Source of the DNA: Bacillota bacterium
GTDB taxonomy: Bacteria > Bacillota > Clostridia > Lachnospirales > Lachnospiraceae
Direction of reading: 5' to 3'
DNA: 64,000 nt
NCBI GenBank assembly: GCA_023420935.1
Contig: JAEZUR010000086.1
Coordinates: forward strand, 19,560 to 83,559
Shown here: positions 25,743 to 35,416 of the stretch, piece after piece
Position numbering within the stretch: the first letter of the stretch is position 1
Layout of the letters: each line of letters starts with the position of its first letter
Made by a program: the position numbers and the translations under genes
The notes under the pieces: generated by a model
Told to the model about the DNA's origin: nothing
Database searches by the model: none
Seen by the model: only the letters and a program-made list of their open reading frames with translations

Positions 25743-26231
25743 ATGAGAAACAAAAAGGTTCTTTACTTAACCCAAGCTGCTATGATTGCAGCAATTTATG
25801 TCGTATTGACATTTATCGCCAACGCATTGGGGTTAGCATCTGGTGTAATACAGGTTCGTTTATCAGAGGCTCTAACCATACTTCCCTACTTTACCAGTGC
25901 AGCCATTCCAGGTGTATCCATTGGATGTTTGCTTAGCAATATCCTAACTGGTTGTTCCTTAATGGATATTATTTTTGGAACTATCGCTACTCTACTTGGA
26001 GCAATTGGTTCTTATTCACTACGAAAACACAAATTCCTTGTTCCACTTCCACCAATCATTGCAAATACCATTATTGTACCATGGATACTCCGCTTAAGTT
26101 ATGGCTTAGAAGATGCCATTCCTTATATGATGTTGACTGTTGGTATCGGTGAAATCATTTCTTGTGGATTACTTGGAATGTTATTATTATTCGCACTTGA
26201 TCAATACAAAGATGTTATATTTAAACAATAA
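25743..26231 (+). CDS. queT: QueT-family queuosine-precursor transporter
   Basis: A 162-residue membrane protein with about five hydrophobic helices, of the QueT (COG4708) ECF S-component type. The N-terminal LTQAAMIAAIYVVLTFIANA and the following VIQVRLSEALTILPYFT are characteristic. It should bind a queuine precursor such as preQ1 and work with an energy-coupling module encoded elsewhere. No queuosine synthesis gene is in the window, so salvage is implied. A candidate preQ1 riboswitch lies directly upstream. Confidence 0.9.
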   Translation: MRNKKVLYLTQAAMIAAIYVVLTFIANALGLASGVIQVRLSEALTILPYFTSAAIPGVSIGCLLSNILTGCSLMDIIFGTIATLLGAIGSYSLRKHKFLVPLPPIIANTIIVPWILRLSYGLEDAIPYMMLTVGIGEIISCGLLGMLLLFALDQYKDVIFKQ

Positions 26232-26311
26232 AATAGTCTCGGCATAGCCGAGCCTTTGGGAGTTCGCTACACGAACTCCTGGCTAATTTAAACATTTGAG
26301 AGAAATAATTT

Positions 26312-26376
26312 AGGCTGTTATAAAAGCTTGGATATAGATTATACAATCTTTATCCAAGCTTTTATAACAGCCTTTT
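26312..26376. terminator. Long hairpin terminator between queT and glpK
   Basis: Perfect 23-base arms (26312-26334 and 26351-26373) around a 16-base loop, followed by TTTTC on the plus strand and A-rich sequence on the other, between convergent genes. Two smaller hairpins lie upstream at about 26236-26270 (ctcggc/gccgag and ggagttcg/cgaactcc). Confidence 0.85.
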
Positions 26377-26384
26377 CTATACTA

Positions 26385-27899
<1,515 letters not shown>

Positions 27900-27909
27900 C
27901 TAACTATAG

Positions 27910-27924
27910 CCCTTGCAAGCAAGC
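27910..27924 (-). repeat. Isolated copy of the hairpin-array loop
   Basis: GCTTGCTTGCAAGGG on the minus strand, identical to 13110-13124 in the array before the DnaD-domain gene. It is not flanked here by matching long arms. Confidence 0.55.
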
Positions 27925-27932
27925 AGGTCCTC

Positions 27933-29105
27933 TTAATAGTATGTACACGTCACATTTTTCCCCATCTTTTTCATCGTTTCCTTAATCTGCTCTATTAAAT
28001 TCATTCGGATACTAATGTCAAATGGTAAATTCGGATTCTGATGTGCTACATTAATGGTCTTACCTACATAAAATCTTAGATCGGTACATTCTTCTATTAA
28101 AACTTTGGCTACAAGAGAGCCTCCATTTTCTTTATCTAACTCTAAAAAGAAATTCTCATCCACTTGATCTTCTTGATATTGCTTTAGAATAGTAAGAGTT
28201 CTGCTAAGGGTTAGTATTCCCTCTGTCACCAGGTCAATCCCTTCAATCTGTGCAATTGGTGGAATATTAGGATCTACATAATTAAGGGAGGTTCTTATTT
28301 CCTTCCCTAGTACTCTAGCGGTAATGTTTGCACTGGTTCCACCGCAAACAACCTTCTTACCTTCCCCTTTCATAAACTCATGAACAACTACTTCATCCTC
28401 TTCTGGCCTAGATGGTGGCCCTGTAAATAGGTTTACTAGCTTTCGATCGATAATCCTAGCTACGGCTACCGTAGTATCGTCACCAGGACGTTGCATATAT
28501 AAGTCATCACATGCCTTACTTAATAGAGTAGCCATACGGGTAGCGGATGTAGCTTTGCGAATATGGTTCACTGCATAATCCGCCATACTATCCCATGTCC
28601 ATCCAAAGTTGAGGATTTGCCCTACACCTGCATGGATAACACCATCACTCATTAATACAAAACAATCTCCCAGTTTTACTGTAAATCGGTACTCTTTGAT
28701 GGCCTTTCCTTCAATCACACGTTCTTCCGATGGAATATGTAACAATTGATTATCCCTTATAAAGACACAACTTGGATTATCAAACTCTACCAGATACGCT
28801 TCTCCACTGTGAAAAATCTGAAGGATACTAAAGGTAGAATATGCCACCTGTCTAACCTGGCAGACTGGTAAAGTTTTAACAATCGTCTCCACACATTCAT
28901 CAATGGCTGCTCCATTTAAAAACATAGTTCCTAGGATTTTAGAAGTAAGCGTTGCTAATATATTTGCCTTTACACCACTTCCCATACCATCTGCCAATAT
29001 TAAAATATTAGAATCTGCTGTTTTTAGAATCTCTACTTTGTCACCACATAATTCTTCATGATGTTTATTTAAACTTTTATATGATACATCTACGCTTACA
29101 TTCAT
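27933..29105 (-). CDS. SpoIIE/PP2C-type serine phosphatase
   Basis: A 390-residue protein. The N-terminal PP2C-like domain (about 1-215) has the metal-binding motifs LILADGMGSG (Asp at about 39), LMSDGVIHAG and GDDTTVAVAR, as in SpoIIE-type phosphatases that act on anti-sigma-antagonist proteins. The last 175 residues form a separate domain I cannot assign. It lies 13 bases after the sensory hydrogenase gene. Phosphatase genes next to PAS-type HydS hydrogenases are known in Clostridia, and it probably relays the hydrogenase signal. No transmembrane segment is seen. Its target might be one of the nearby HATPase or DRTGG proteins; that is inference. Confidence 0.88.
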   Translation of the reverse strand: MNVSVDVSYKSLNKHHEELCGDKVEILKTADSNILILADGMGSGVKANILATLTSKILGTMFLNGAAIDECVETIVKTLPVCQVRQVAYSTFSILQIFHSGEAYLVEFDNPSCVFIRDNQLLHIPSEERVIEGKAIKEYRFTVKLGDCFVLMSDGVIHAGVGQILNFGWTWDSMADYAVNHIRKATSATRMATLLSKACDDLYMQRPGDDTTVAVARIIDRKLVNLFTGPPSRPEEDEVVVHEFMKGEGKKVVCGGTSANITARVLGKEIRTSLNYVDPNIPPIAQIEGIDLVTEGILTLSRTLTILKQYQEDQVDENFFLELDKENGGSLVAKVLIEECTDLRFYVGKTINVAHQNPNLPFDISIRMNLIEQIKETMKKMGKNVTCTYY

Positions 29106-29118
29106 AACTAACCTCCAA

Positions 29119-30861
29119 CTATTTTACCTGCTTTTCTTCCCCATCATAAATAATGGTATCTCGAAGTTTCGTAAGCGTTACCTTAGTTTCTGCCGTTGTC
29201 TCTCCCAACAGACCCGCAATCTGTTGCGCAACCATCATTTGCTTATCTATTACCTTTTGAGCCATCTCAATGGTCTCCATTTTCACTTTATAAGCTTGTC
29301 TATTCTTTTCCTCTTCCGTGGAGATATCTTGAAAAATTCCAAGAACACTGTTTTGCTCTTTTATGTATACTATATTTTGAAGGGTAGATAAGTTCATCTC
29401 TGGATAGATTACCTTTTTGCTTAAAATACTAGTATGATTATTTAAAACATATTCAAAATCCGTATGGTCAATCAATTCATACAAATACATGTTCAAAGCC
29501 TCTGTTTTGGTTTTATGAAAATACTTCTCTGCCGCATGGGAGAATTCAATAATTTTCATCTCAGCATCAACAATCAAAATAATATTTGGTGTTGTATCAA
29601 GTACCACATTTGCCATAGATTGAGCTTTTTCATGCATAAATGGTATACACATATTAAGTTCCGCTTTTCCCTGATACACAGCAATTGCCTTATCTCTACA
29701 AGAAGGATAGCCACATGCTCCACAATTTAATTCGTGTTGTTTCTCTGTTTTTCCGATCTTATTTAATATGCTCTGAATCTGACTCTCCGTTGGTAGCTTT
29801 TCCCTTGGGGAGCGATTATAAAATGTTTTAGCAAATGAAATATGATTCGAACTACTTGGATAATCATTTGTTACTGCTGATTCCTTTTCTATAGATTCTT
29901 CCATATCTAATTTAATCTTAAATCTAGAAAAACCTTCTCGATTACTATCTACTGCTGGCCCTTTAATACATCCACCATTGCAGAGGTTTGCTTCAATAAA
30001 GCAACCATGAACCTCTCCTTTTTCCATACTTTCTAACAGTTCAATACAATTGTTAATTCCATGTACATAAAACTTTCGATAAGAATCCGTATCCTCTTTT
30101 GTAGCTAAAACTGAGGAAATAATTCCACTACTGATCGGGTAAAGTCGATTCACCTTTGGATCTTTATTATGTGGTTGCTTATCCTCACAATCTAAAATAT
30201 TGATCTGTGCTTCATTAAGCCACTCTTCTAATTCTGTAAAATTTATAACTGCGTCTACAAATCCTTTTGTTCTTGCATCACTTTCCGCTTCTCGTTTTTT
30301 AGAAATACATGGTCCTAAAAATACAATTTTGTAATCATCACCTAACTCTTCTCGAATCAATTTTCCATGAGCAATCATTGGCGATACCACGGGAGCCATA
30401 TATTTTGTTAAGGAAGGATAATAGATCTCAATTAGATCATTCACACTCTGACAACAGGTTGTAATAATATTATCCATCTTCTTTTCTTCCAATAGTCTAG
30501 CGTATTCTGCTGTTACATATGCTGCACCTTCTGCGGTCTCCCTCACTTGTTGGAAACCTAGTTTCATTAATGCAGATACAACCTGCCCTGGTGTATGATA
30601 TCTTAAAATACCTAAGTAGGATGGTGCAATGGAAACTACCGTTGGTATTCCCTGTCTAATATAGTCTTTTACACGTTCCAAATCACTGATAAAGGATTTG
30701 GCATTCTGCGGACAGGCTTCTAGGCATTGACCACAGAGAATACATTGATCATTCATAATCTGTGCTTGTTCGTTTTTAACTGTAATTGCTTTCACCGCAC
30801 AAGTACGGACACATTTGTAACAGTTCTTACATTTTGCTTCTTTAAATCCGATTACATTCAT
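29119..30861 (-). CDS. Sensory [FeFe]-hydrogenase with PAS domain (HydS-like)
   Basis: A 580-residue protein beginning at ATG 30861 (GGGAG 6 bases upstream). In order: two [4Fe-4S] ferredoxin motifs (CKNCYKCVRTC and CILCGQCLEAC); a hydrogenase H-cluster domain with L1 TTCCQSV (about 136-142), L2 GPCISKK (about 181) and L3 NLCNGGC (about 292-298); a four-cysteine Fe-S domain (LNCGACGYPSC); a PAS domain (about 410-510, NIILIVDAEMKIIEFSHAAE); and a helical tail. All four H-cluster cysteines are kept. The PAS end and the phosphatase neighbour fit a group C regulatory hydrogenase rather than a bulk H2 producer. Signal type (H2 or redox) is inferred. Confidence 0.9.
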   Translation of the reverse strand: MNVIGFKEAKCKNCYKCVRTCAVKAITVKNEQAQIMNDQCILCGQCLEACPQNAKSFISDLERVKDYIRQGIPTVVSIAPSYLGILRYHTPGQVVSALMKLGFQQVRETAEGAAYVTAEYARLLEEKKMDNIITTCCQSVNDLIEIYYPSLTKYMAPVVSPMIAHGKLIREELGDDYKIVFLGPCISKKREAESDARTKGFVDAVINFTELEEWLNEAQINILDCEDKQPHNKDPKVNRLYPISSGIISSVLATKEDTDSYRKFYVHGINNCIELLESMEKGEVHGCFIEANLCNGGCIKGPAVDSNREGFSRFKIKLDMEESIEKESAVTNDYPSSSNHISFAKTFYNRSPREKLPTESQIQSILNKIGKTEKQHELNCGACGYPSCRDKAIAVYQGKAELNMCIPFMHEKAQSMANVVLDTTPNIILIVDAEMKIIEFSHAAEKYFHKTKTEALNMYLYELIDHTDFEYVLNNHTSILSKKVIYPEMNLSTLQNIVYIKEQNSVLGIFQDISTEEEKNRQAYKVKMETIEMAQKVIDKQMMVAQQIAGLLGETTAETKVTLTKLRDTIIYDGEEKQVK

Positions 30862-30918
30862 ACTAACTCCCATCCGTGTGCCAAGACACACTCAAAATCA
30901 AGATGTGAATTATACTAT

Positions 30919-31161
30919 TCACATTAATCTTTTGCGTACTTCGTTTTGAAAAAAATCCTCTGTGTCGCCTGCGGAAAGTGAATATACTTCACCATCCATC
31001 TTCACACATACACCTTTGACACACTCTCCCATACAGAATGCACCACTTAATGTTACATCATTCTCCAAATGATTCTTAGCAATCAGCCCCTCCAATTGCA
31101 TAATAACTTCCCTTGAGCCCTTAAGATGACAGGAGCTCCCAATACATACCGAGATAACCAT
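30919..31161 (-). CDS. Small thioredoxin-fold [2Fe-2S] protein
   Basis: An 80-residue protein with the four-cysteine pattern of thioredoxin-like ferredoxins: CIGSSCHLKG near residue 6 and CMGEC near residue 43-47. The ribosome site is AGGAGG. It is first in the operon with the sensory hydrogenase and phosphatase, so it may deliver electrons to or from that hydrogenase. A close paralogue (83 residues, same CIGSxCHLKGS start) ends the second hydrogenase operon at 47656, linking the two loci. Confidence 0.87.
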   Translation of the reverse strand: MVISVCIGSSCHLKGSREVIMQLEGLIAKNHLENDVTLSGAFCMGECVKGVCVKMDGEVYSLSAGDTEDFFQNEVRKRLM

Positions 31162-31197
31162 ATCTTCCTCCTCTTACTACTTTTACTTTATTAATGT

Positions 31198-31334
31198 ATT
31201 GCGAAACTCATCAAACTACCGTATTATCTACACAACTTATACAACTCCAGAGCGGAAGTTAAGCGGAAGGAGCGTTGGAGCGGAGGAATTGTATAAGTTG
31301 TGTAGATAATTCATAACATAAATTGTTTCGCAAT
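31198..31334. repeat. Long palindromic element B
   Basis: Outer arms attgcgaaac (31198-31207) / gtttcgcaat (31325-31334) and perfect inner 22-bp arms (31223-31244 and 31289-31310) extended by ctcc/ggag. The core holds AAGCGGAAGGAGCGTT. Non-coding and located between the [2Fe-2S] gene and the convergent end of the membrane-protein operon. Architecture matches elements A and C, although stem sequences differ. Confidence 0.75.
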
Positions 31335-31352
31335 TGCCTTTATAAATACCAT

Positions 31353-32030
31353 TTAAAGATGAAGTCTCTTTTTCAATTCCGCCATCATCTTATTCCCTTG
31401 AAAGATAAAAATAGCCGAAAGAAAAATAATACTTGCAGCAACACAGATAAGGGATGGATATCGGACATTCAGCATACCAATTGCAAGGAACAGAATAGGC
31501 ATAATCCCAAATAATCCACCAATAATGGTGTAAATCATGAAGTCTTCCACATCACTGTGCATAATCTTGCTGATAAAAACCATGGCAAGCATAGCTGACA
31601 AACAAGTAATTGGTATAACAAAGTCTACAGACCAACCCTTCCATCCGGTAAAATAATCCCAAAATATACTAATAATTGAGATCATAACAACTTGGTATAA
31701 TATATTTTTGGGTATATTCTTTCGTTTGCGAAAGGCTATGAATAGTGCTGCCCATAAACAGATTATCCCTGCTACAACAAATAAAGACCACCAACCATGA
31801 TTATGAAACATGATATTAATAGTAACTGTAACAACAACCACCACGATTGATAGAAACGTTAATATCCGGAAAAACATATAATGCTGCTCATACAAAGTAG
31901 GAATATGAGGAAATACTTCGTCATCCAGATTCTCATTAACAGGTTCTTCCACTCTTAACTCATTTTGGCAAAGAGGACAATATCTTCTATTCCCAACAAC
32001 TTGAACTTTACATTTATCGCAATAATTCAT
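31353..32030 (-). CDS. Zinc-ribbon membrane protein, DUF6320-like
   Basis: A 225-residue protein. The first 25 residues form a zinc ribbon (CDKCKVQVVGNRRYCPLC), then come about six hydrophobic helices from residue 53 (ILTFLSIVVVVVTVTINI onwards). It is the last gene of a three-gene operon behind the condensation-fold and esterase genes, 3 bases after the former. I recall this combination from other Clostridia under DUF6320. The function is unknown; a role in lipid or cell-envelope modification is a guess from its neighbours. Confidence 0.7.
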   Translation of the reverse strand: MNYCDKCKVQVVGNRRYCPLCQNELRVEEPVNENLDDEVFPHIPTLYEQHYMFFRILTFLSIVVVVVTVTINIMFHNHGWWSLFVVAGIICLWAALFIAFRKRKNIPKNILYQVVMISIISIFWDYFTGWKGWSVDFVIPITCLSAMLAMVFISKIMHSDVEDFMIYTIIGGLFGIMPILFLAIGMLNVRYPSLICVAASIIFLSAIFIFQGNKMMAELKKRLHL

Positions 32031-32033
32031 CTG

Positions 32034-33314
32034 TTACTCCTCCCAGCCACTATTGGTAACCAATTTTACACCGACTCCCATGTCGGTTAGCTTACGAAAA
32101 AATCTCTTTTCTATCTCTGTATTCACAAAACAAGAGGTAAAACTCATGTTTAAATTATCTCCGTAAGAACACATGCACATCTGTTGTTTTTTTGTACTAA
32201 CAAACACATCAAAGAGTTTAATATATTCCATTAATTCTGGTGGCATTTTAATATTACCTACATTAGAAGCGGAAAAAGTATAATTCAGTTCTGAAATTTC
32301 ATATGCTAATTTCATAAAAAAGTCCTTAAATACCAAAGGTGTGATTCGGGCAAATATATTTCTCTCTAAAGATCCTAATCGGTGCATACGAGCTGAGACT
32401 TTATCTTTATTTAATTCCTGTTTAAAACATTCATTTACCTGTTGAATCACATCTGCTAGTTCTCCAGAACATTTACCAAAATCATAGGAAACGGTCATGA
32501 CACCGAAAAAATTCCTTGCTGATTCAGAAACAAAGTAATTACGTAAGTTTACTGGTACAGCAATCGAAACTGGACGTCTTTTCTCACGCACTGTCATCTC
32601 TTCTCCTATGGAGCACAAAAGGAGCGCAACCAAAAATACAGTTAGTGTTGTATTATGGTCGTGTGCCTTCTCAATAATTTCTTTTACCGAAACAGTTCCT
32701 TCAATTACTTTCAGACGATACTCAGATAACTTGGTACCTCTTAATTTGTAAGCTCGTTTGGACTTCTTACTTTCTGTTACTTGTGGTTTTTGCTTATCAT
32801 CATAATATCGGCTAAAACTATCATCCATTCGTTGGGTTCTAGATGCGTCGTAATCCATCTGAATTGTCTTTTTATCTAATACATCCTCATGTTTTAACAA
32901 TAAATAATGATAAACTAGTGCACGTAGAAACTGTAACGCTCCTGTTCCATCCGTCAAAGCATGATAAACTTCAACATTAATTCTTGATTTATAGTAAGTT
33001 ACGTCAAACAGTAACTTTCTCTTATTGTTATCATAAATAGGGCTGCAAGGAGACTTGTCCTCCACTCTTACAATATGTTCCCTTTCACTTAAATCAAAAT
33101 AATACCAGAACAACCCTTTTTTCATTACAGATTGAAACAAAGGGAATTCAAGTATGGTAAGTCGCAATGCTTCTTGCAAGATCTCAGGATTGATCTCTTC
33201 CTTTAATTCGCAAGCAAGACGAAATACTTTTGTATCTCTTTTTCCTGTGGTGGGTGGGAATATTTTAGCCGCGTTATCCAAACGCGTCCATTGAGTATTA
33301 CTTCTATTCTTCAT
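32034..33314 (-). CDS. Condensation-fold acyltransferase-like protein
   Basis: A 426-residue protein of the CoA-dependent acyltransferase / NRPS condensation superfamily, often labelled alcohol acetyltransferase. The active-site motif HxxxDG is at residues 118-123 (HALTDG). The structural DFGKC region (about 285) corresponds to the second family motif. No carrier protein or NRPS is nearby, so it is a stand-alone acyltransferase. It overlaps the esterase gene by 11 bases. A plausible role is acyl transfer to a lipid or alcohol, opposed or assisted by the esterase; the substrate is unknown. Confidence 0.78.
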   Translation of the reverse strand: MKNRSNTQWTRLDNAAKIFPPTTGKRDTKVFRLACELKEEINPEILQEALRLTILEFPLFQSVMKKGLFWYYFDLSEREHIVRVEDKSPCSPIYDNNKRKLLFDVTYYKSRINVEVYHALTDGTGALQFLRALVYHYLLLKHEDVLDKKTIQMDYDASRTQRMDDSFSRYYDDKQKPQVTESKKSKRAYKLRGTKLSEYRLKVIEGTVSVKEIIEKAHDHNTTLTVFLVALLLCSIGEEMTVREKRRPVSIAVPVNLRNYFVSESARNFFGVMTVSYDFGKCSGELADVIQQVNECFKQELNKDKVSARMHRLGSLERNIFARITPLVFKDFFMKLAYEISELNYTFSASNVGNIKMPPELMEYIKLFDVFVSTKKQQMCMCSYGDNLNMSFTSCFVNTEIEKRFFRKLTDMGVGVKLVTNSGWEE

Positions 33315-34242
33315 TACTTTCCTCGCTTAAAAATTTGTTAATCAAATCATAGCATTCTAAAATCATACTCCATCTTGGAGTTAAGGAGAAAAATCCATGT
33401 ACACCATCTTTAACCCGGTGCAATCTTACTTCATTTCCATATTCACTTAGCCTTTTGGCATAGGCTTCACCCTCGTCCCTTAAAGGGTCAAACTCTGCTG
33501 TAATTACAAGGGTACTTGGTTGATGATATAGATTCTCCGCTACCATAGGTGCAAAATAAGGATTCTTTCTATCTTTCTCACTGCTTTGATATAACTCCAT
33601 ATAGTCACAAAGTTTTTTTCTGGTAAGTATATAATCGGTTCCATTTTCTATCACAGAAGGAAATGGAGTATTTTCTGTAAAATCATTGTTGGTAGAAGGA
33701 TAAATTAATATTTGCTTTTTGGGAAGAAATTCCCCTCGATCCCGTGCCATCAAGGACACTACCGCAGCAAGATTACCACCTGCACTATCACCAATTAACG
33801 TAATCTGATCTTGTTTGATTCCAAATAATTTCTCTGAATGCAGGAAAATCTCTTTCGCCACATAATAACAATCTTCTGGTGCTGCAGGAAATCGATATTC
33901 TGGTGCCAACCGATAATCAACCGAAACAACCGTATGTTTTGTCAGCTTCGCCATATAGGCGCAGACTTTATTGTAACTATTAATATTACCAGTTACCCAT
34001 CCGCCTCCATGAAAAAAAAGCAGAATCGGTTTTTTTACCTCCTTTTCTGCCGAAAATATTCTCACTGGAATCTCGTGGTCTTCAAAAAACACCTTGTGAT
34101 TCCATGCTTTATAAAATGGTCTTGTATAATGTGGATGCGTAATATTAATAATTCTCCGAACGACTTTATAATTCTTCTTTAGATTAATATCCGGATACGA
34201 TAATACCTTTAATGCTGCATGTACTGCTTTGTGAATTGCCAT
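33304..34242 (-). CDS. Alpha/beta-hydrolase esterase (HSL type)
   Basis: A 312-residue cytoplasmic esterase/lipase of the hormone-sensitive-lipase family. It has the oxyanion motif HGGGW at 78-82, nucleophile GDSAG at 151-155 (Ser153), the acid in FDPLRDEG and the base in DGVHGFF. Transcribed first in the operon esterase, acyltransferase, membrane protein, with overlapping ends. Substrates are probably short acyl esters. The family is certain; the biological role is not. Confidence 0.9.
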   Translation of the reverse strand: MAIHKAVHAALKVLSYPDINLKKNYKVVRRIINITHPHYTRPFYKAWNHKVFFEDHEIPVRIFSAEKEVKKPILLFFHGGGWVTGNINSYNKVCAYMAKLTKHTVVSVDYRLAPEYRFPAAPEDCYYVAKEIFLHSEKLFGIKQDQITLIGDSAGGNLAAVVSLMARDRGEFLPKKQILIYPSTNNDFTENTPFPSVIENGTDYILTRKKLCDYMELYQSSEKDRKNPYFAPMVAENLYHQPSTLVITAEFDPLRDEGEAYAKRLSEYGNEVRLHRVKDGVHGFFSLTPRWSMILECYDLINKFLSEESNEE

Positions 34243-34283
34243 ATGGTCATGCCCTCATTATCTGTATAATTATGATCAGTTAC

Positions 34284-35009
34284 TTAAGTAGCTTTTGAAA
34301 ACCCTAGTGCCCTCATTACTGATTCTACCGTTCTTTCCTTCGCATAAATGGTGTTAACCGGTTCACTAATCTCTTCTAGATAATGTGCATCTGAATTGGT
34401 AACGATATTACAAGATTTTAGATAGGGATGTAGTGCCTGAAGGGGATGAAGGTTTGGCATACTTTTTAACTCTACACATTGAAACCTGCTATCCGGCGGT
34501 ATAAATCCCAAATTTGCAAGCAAACTATTGGCATTTTTATCGATATGTGCAGGTATCATGATACCATGATATTTTACAACTAAATCATATAACCTGTCAA
34601 AGGTTATATCCGTTGCATTTATTAAAAGATTCTTAACATTTCCTAAAATATGTTCCTCTTGATCCATAATAAGTTGTTTCCCGAAAATCTCTTCGTTATT
34701 GGGAACTGGCATCAGATGATCATAGACATACTCATCAAACTCCATCGCTTCCCAAAGATGTTCGAATAAGCATACTACATGAACCTCTTCCATGGTGGTT
34801 AATTCCATACCTGGAATGGCTAATATATTATATTCTTGGGCTAACGATAATACGGCTGGACAGTTCTTACACGAATTATGGTCAGTTACCGCAATTACAT
34901 CTAGATTTTTAAGTGCAGCCATTCCAACAATATTCGCTGGCGTCATATCATTATCTCCACAGGGAGATAAACAGGAATGGATGTGTAGATCATAACTAAG
35001 GGGTATCAT
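34284..35009 (-). CDS. PHP-domain phosphoesterase (TrpH-like)
   Basis: A PHP metal-dependent phosphoesterase of 241 residues if started at ATG 35009; that ATG lies inside the end of the upstream DRTGG gene (14-base overlap), implying coupled translation. Further upstream TTG/ATG starts are possible. Metal ligands are visible: DLHIHSCLSPCG near the start, VTDHNSCKN, GMELTTMEEVHVV, PAHIDKNANSL and NSDAHYL. The family acts on 3',5'-bisphosphates or short oligonucleotides. Here it is the last gene of an operon with hydrogenase-like and DRTGG proteins, an arrangement I have seen in Clostridia; its part in redox regulation is unknown. Confidence 0.85.
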   Translation of the reverse strand: MIPLSYDLHIHSCLSPCGDNDMTPANIVGMAALKNLDVIAVTDHNSCKNCPAVLSLAQEYNILAIPGMELTTMEEVHVVCLFEHLWEAMEFDEYVYDHLMPVPNNEEIFGKQLIMDQEEHILGNVKNLLINATDITFDRLYDLVVKYHGIMIPAHIDKNANSLLANLGFIPPDSRFQCVELKSMPNLHPLQALHPYLKSCNIVTNSDAHYLEEISEPVNTIYAKERTVESVMRALGFSKAT

Positions 35010-35337
35010 GAAGTAAGTTATGAATTGCAAGCGCTGCATCAAAGATAGGTTTATCCGTACTTAATACCGTTACACTCTCTGATTTCGCCTTCTCAAGAGC
35101 TGGTAGATCAAAGGCTGCTCGTTCCGCAAGAATAATGCATGCAGTGTCTGTAAGTGTGGCAACTGCCAACGTATTGATATTTCCCATTACCGTCACCCAC
35201 GCTGCTCCTTCTGGTATTTTACTCATAGCTATACTTAATAAATCACAGCAAAATACTTTGCTGATATTTTTCTCCAAATCTTCTCCCGCATGTATCACTT
35301 CAAAAACCCCAGAATTTATCAAATCATTTACTGTCAT
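34996..35337 (-). CDS. DRTGG-domain protein
   Basis: A 113-residue protein made of one DRTGG-type domain (LINSGVFEVIHAGEDLEKNI, then FCCDLLSIAMSKIPEGAAWV and a VTVLSTDKPIFDAA end). The domain is a small regulatory fold otherwise found in phosphotransacetylases and CBS proteins. It is 79 bases after the hydrogenase-like protein gene and a paralogue of the DRTGG protein at 37195. It probably binds a ligand or nucleotide; which one is unknown. Confidence 0.8.
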   Translation of the reverse strand: MTVNDLINSGVFEVIHAGEDLEKNISKVFCCDLLSIAMSKIPEGAAWVTVMGNINTLAVATLTDTACIILAERAAFDLPALEKAKSESVTVLSTDKPIFDAALAIHNLLHDTP

Positions 35338-35416
35338 AAATATCTCCTCATCTGTATTATTTAAGCACTAATAACGTATTTTTATTATAAACTAGTTATT
35401 ACTAAAATTCATTCTA

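Noticed and set aside
34792..34995. Small open frames on the strand opposite to real genes
   Set aside because: These and many similar short frames lie fully inside well-supported genes on the other strand and lack ribosome sites.
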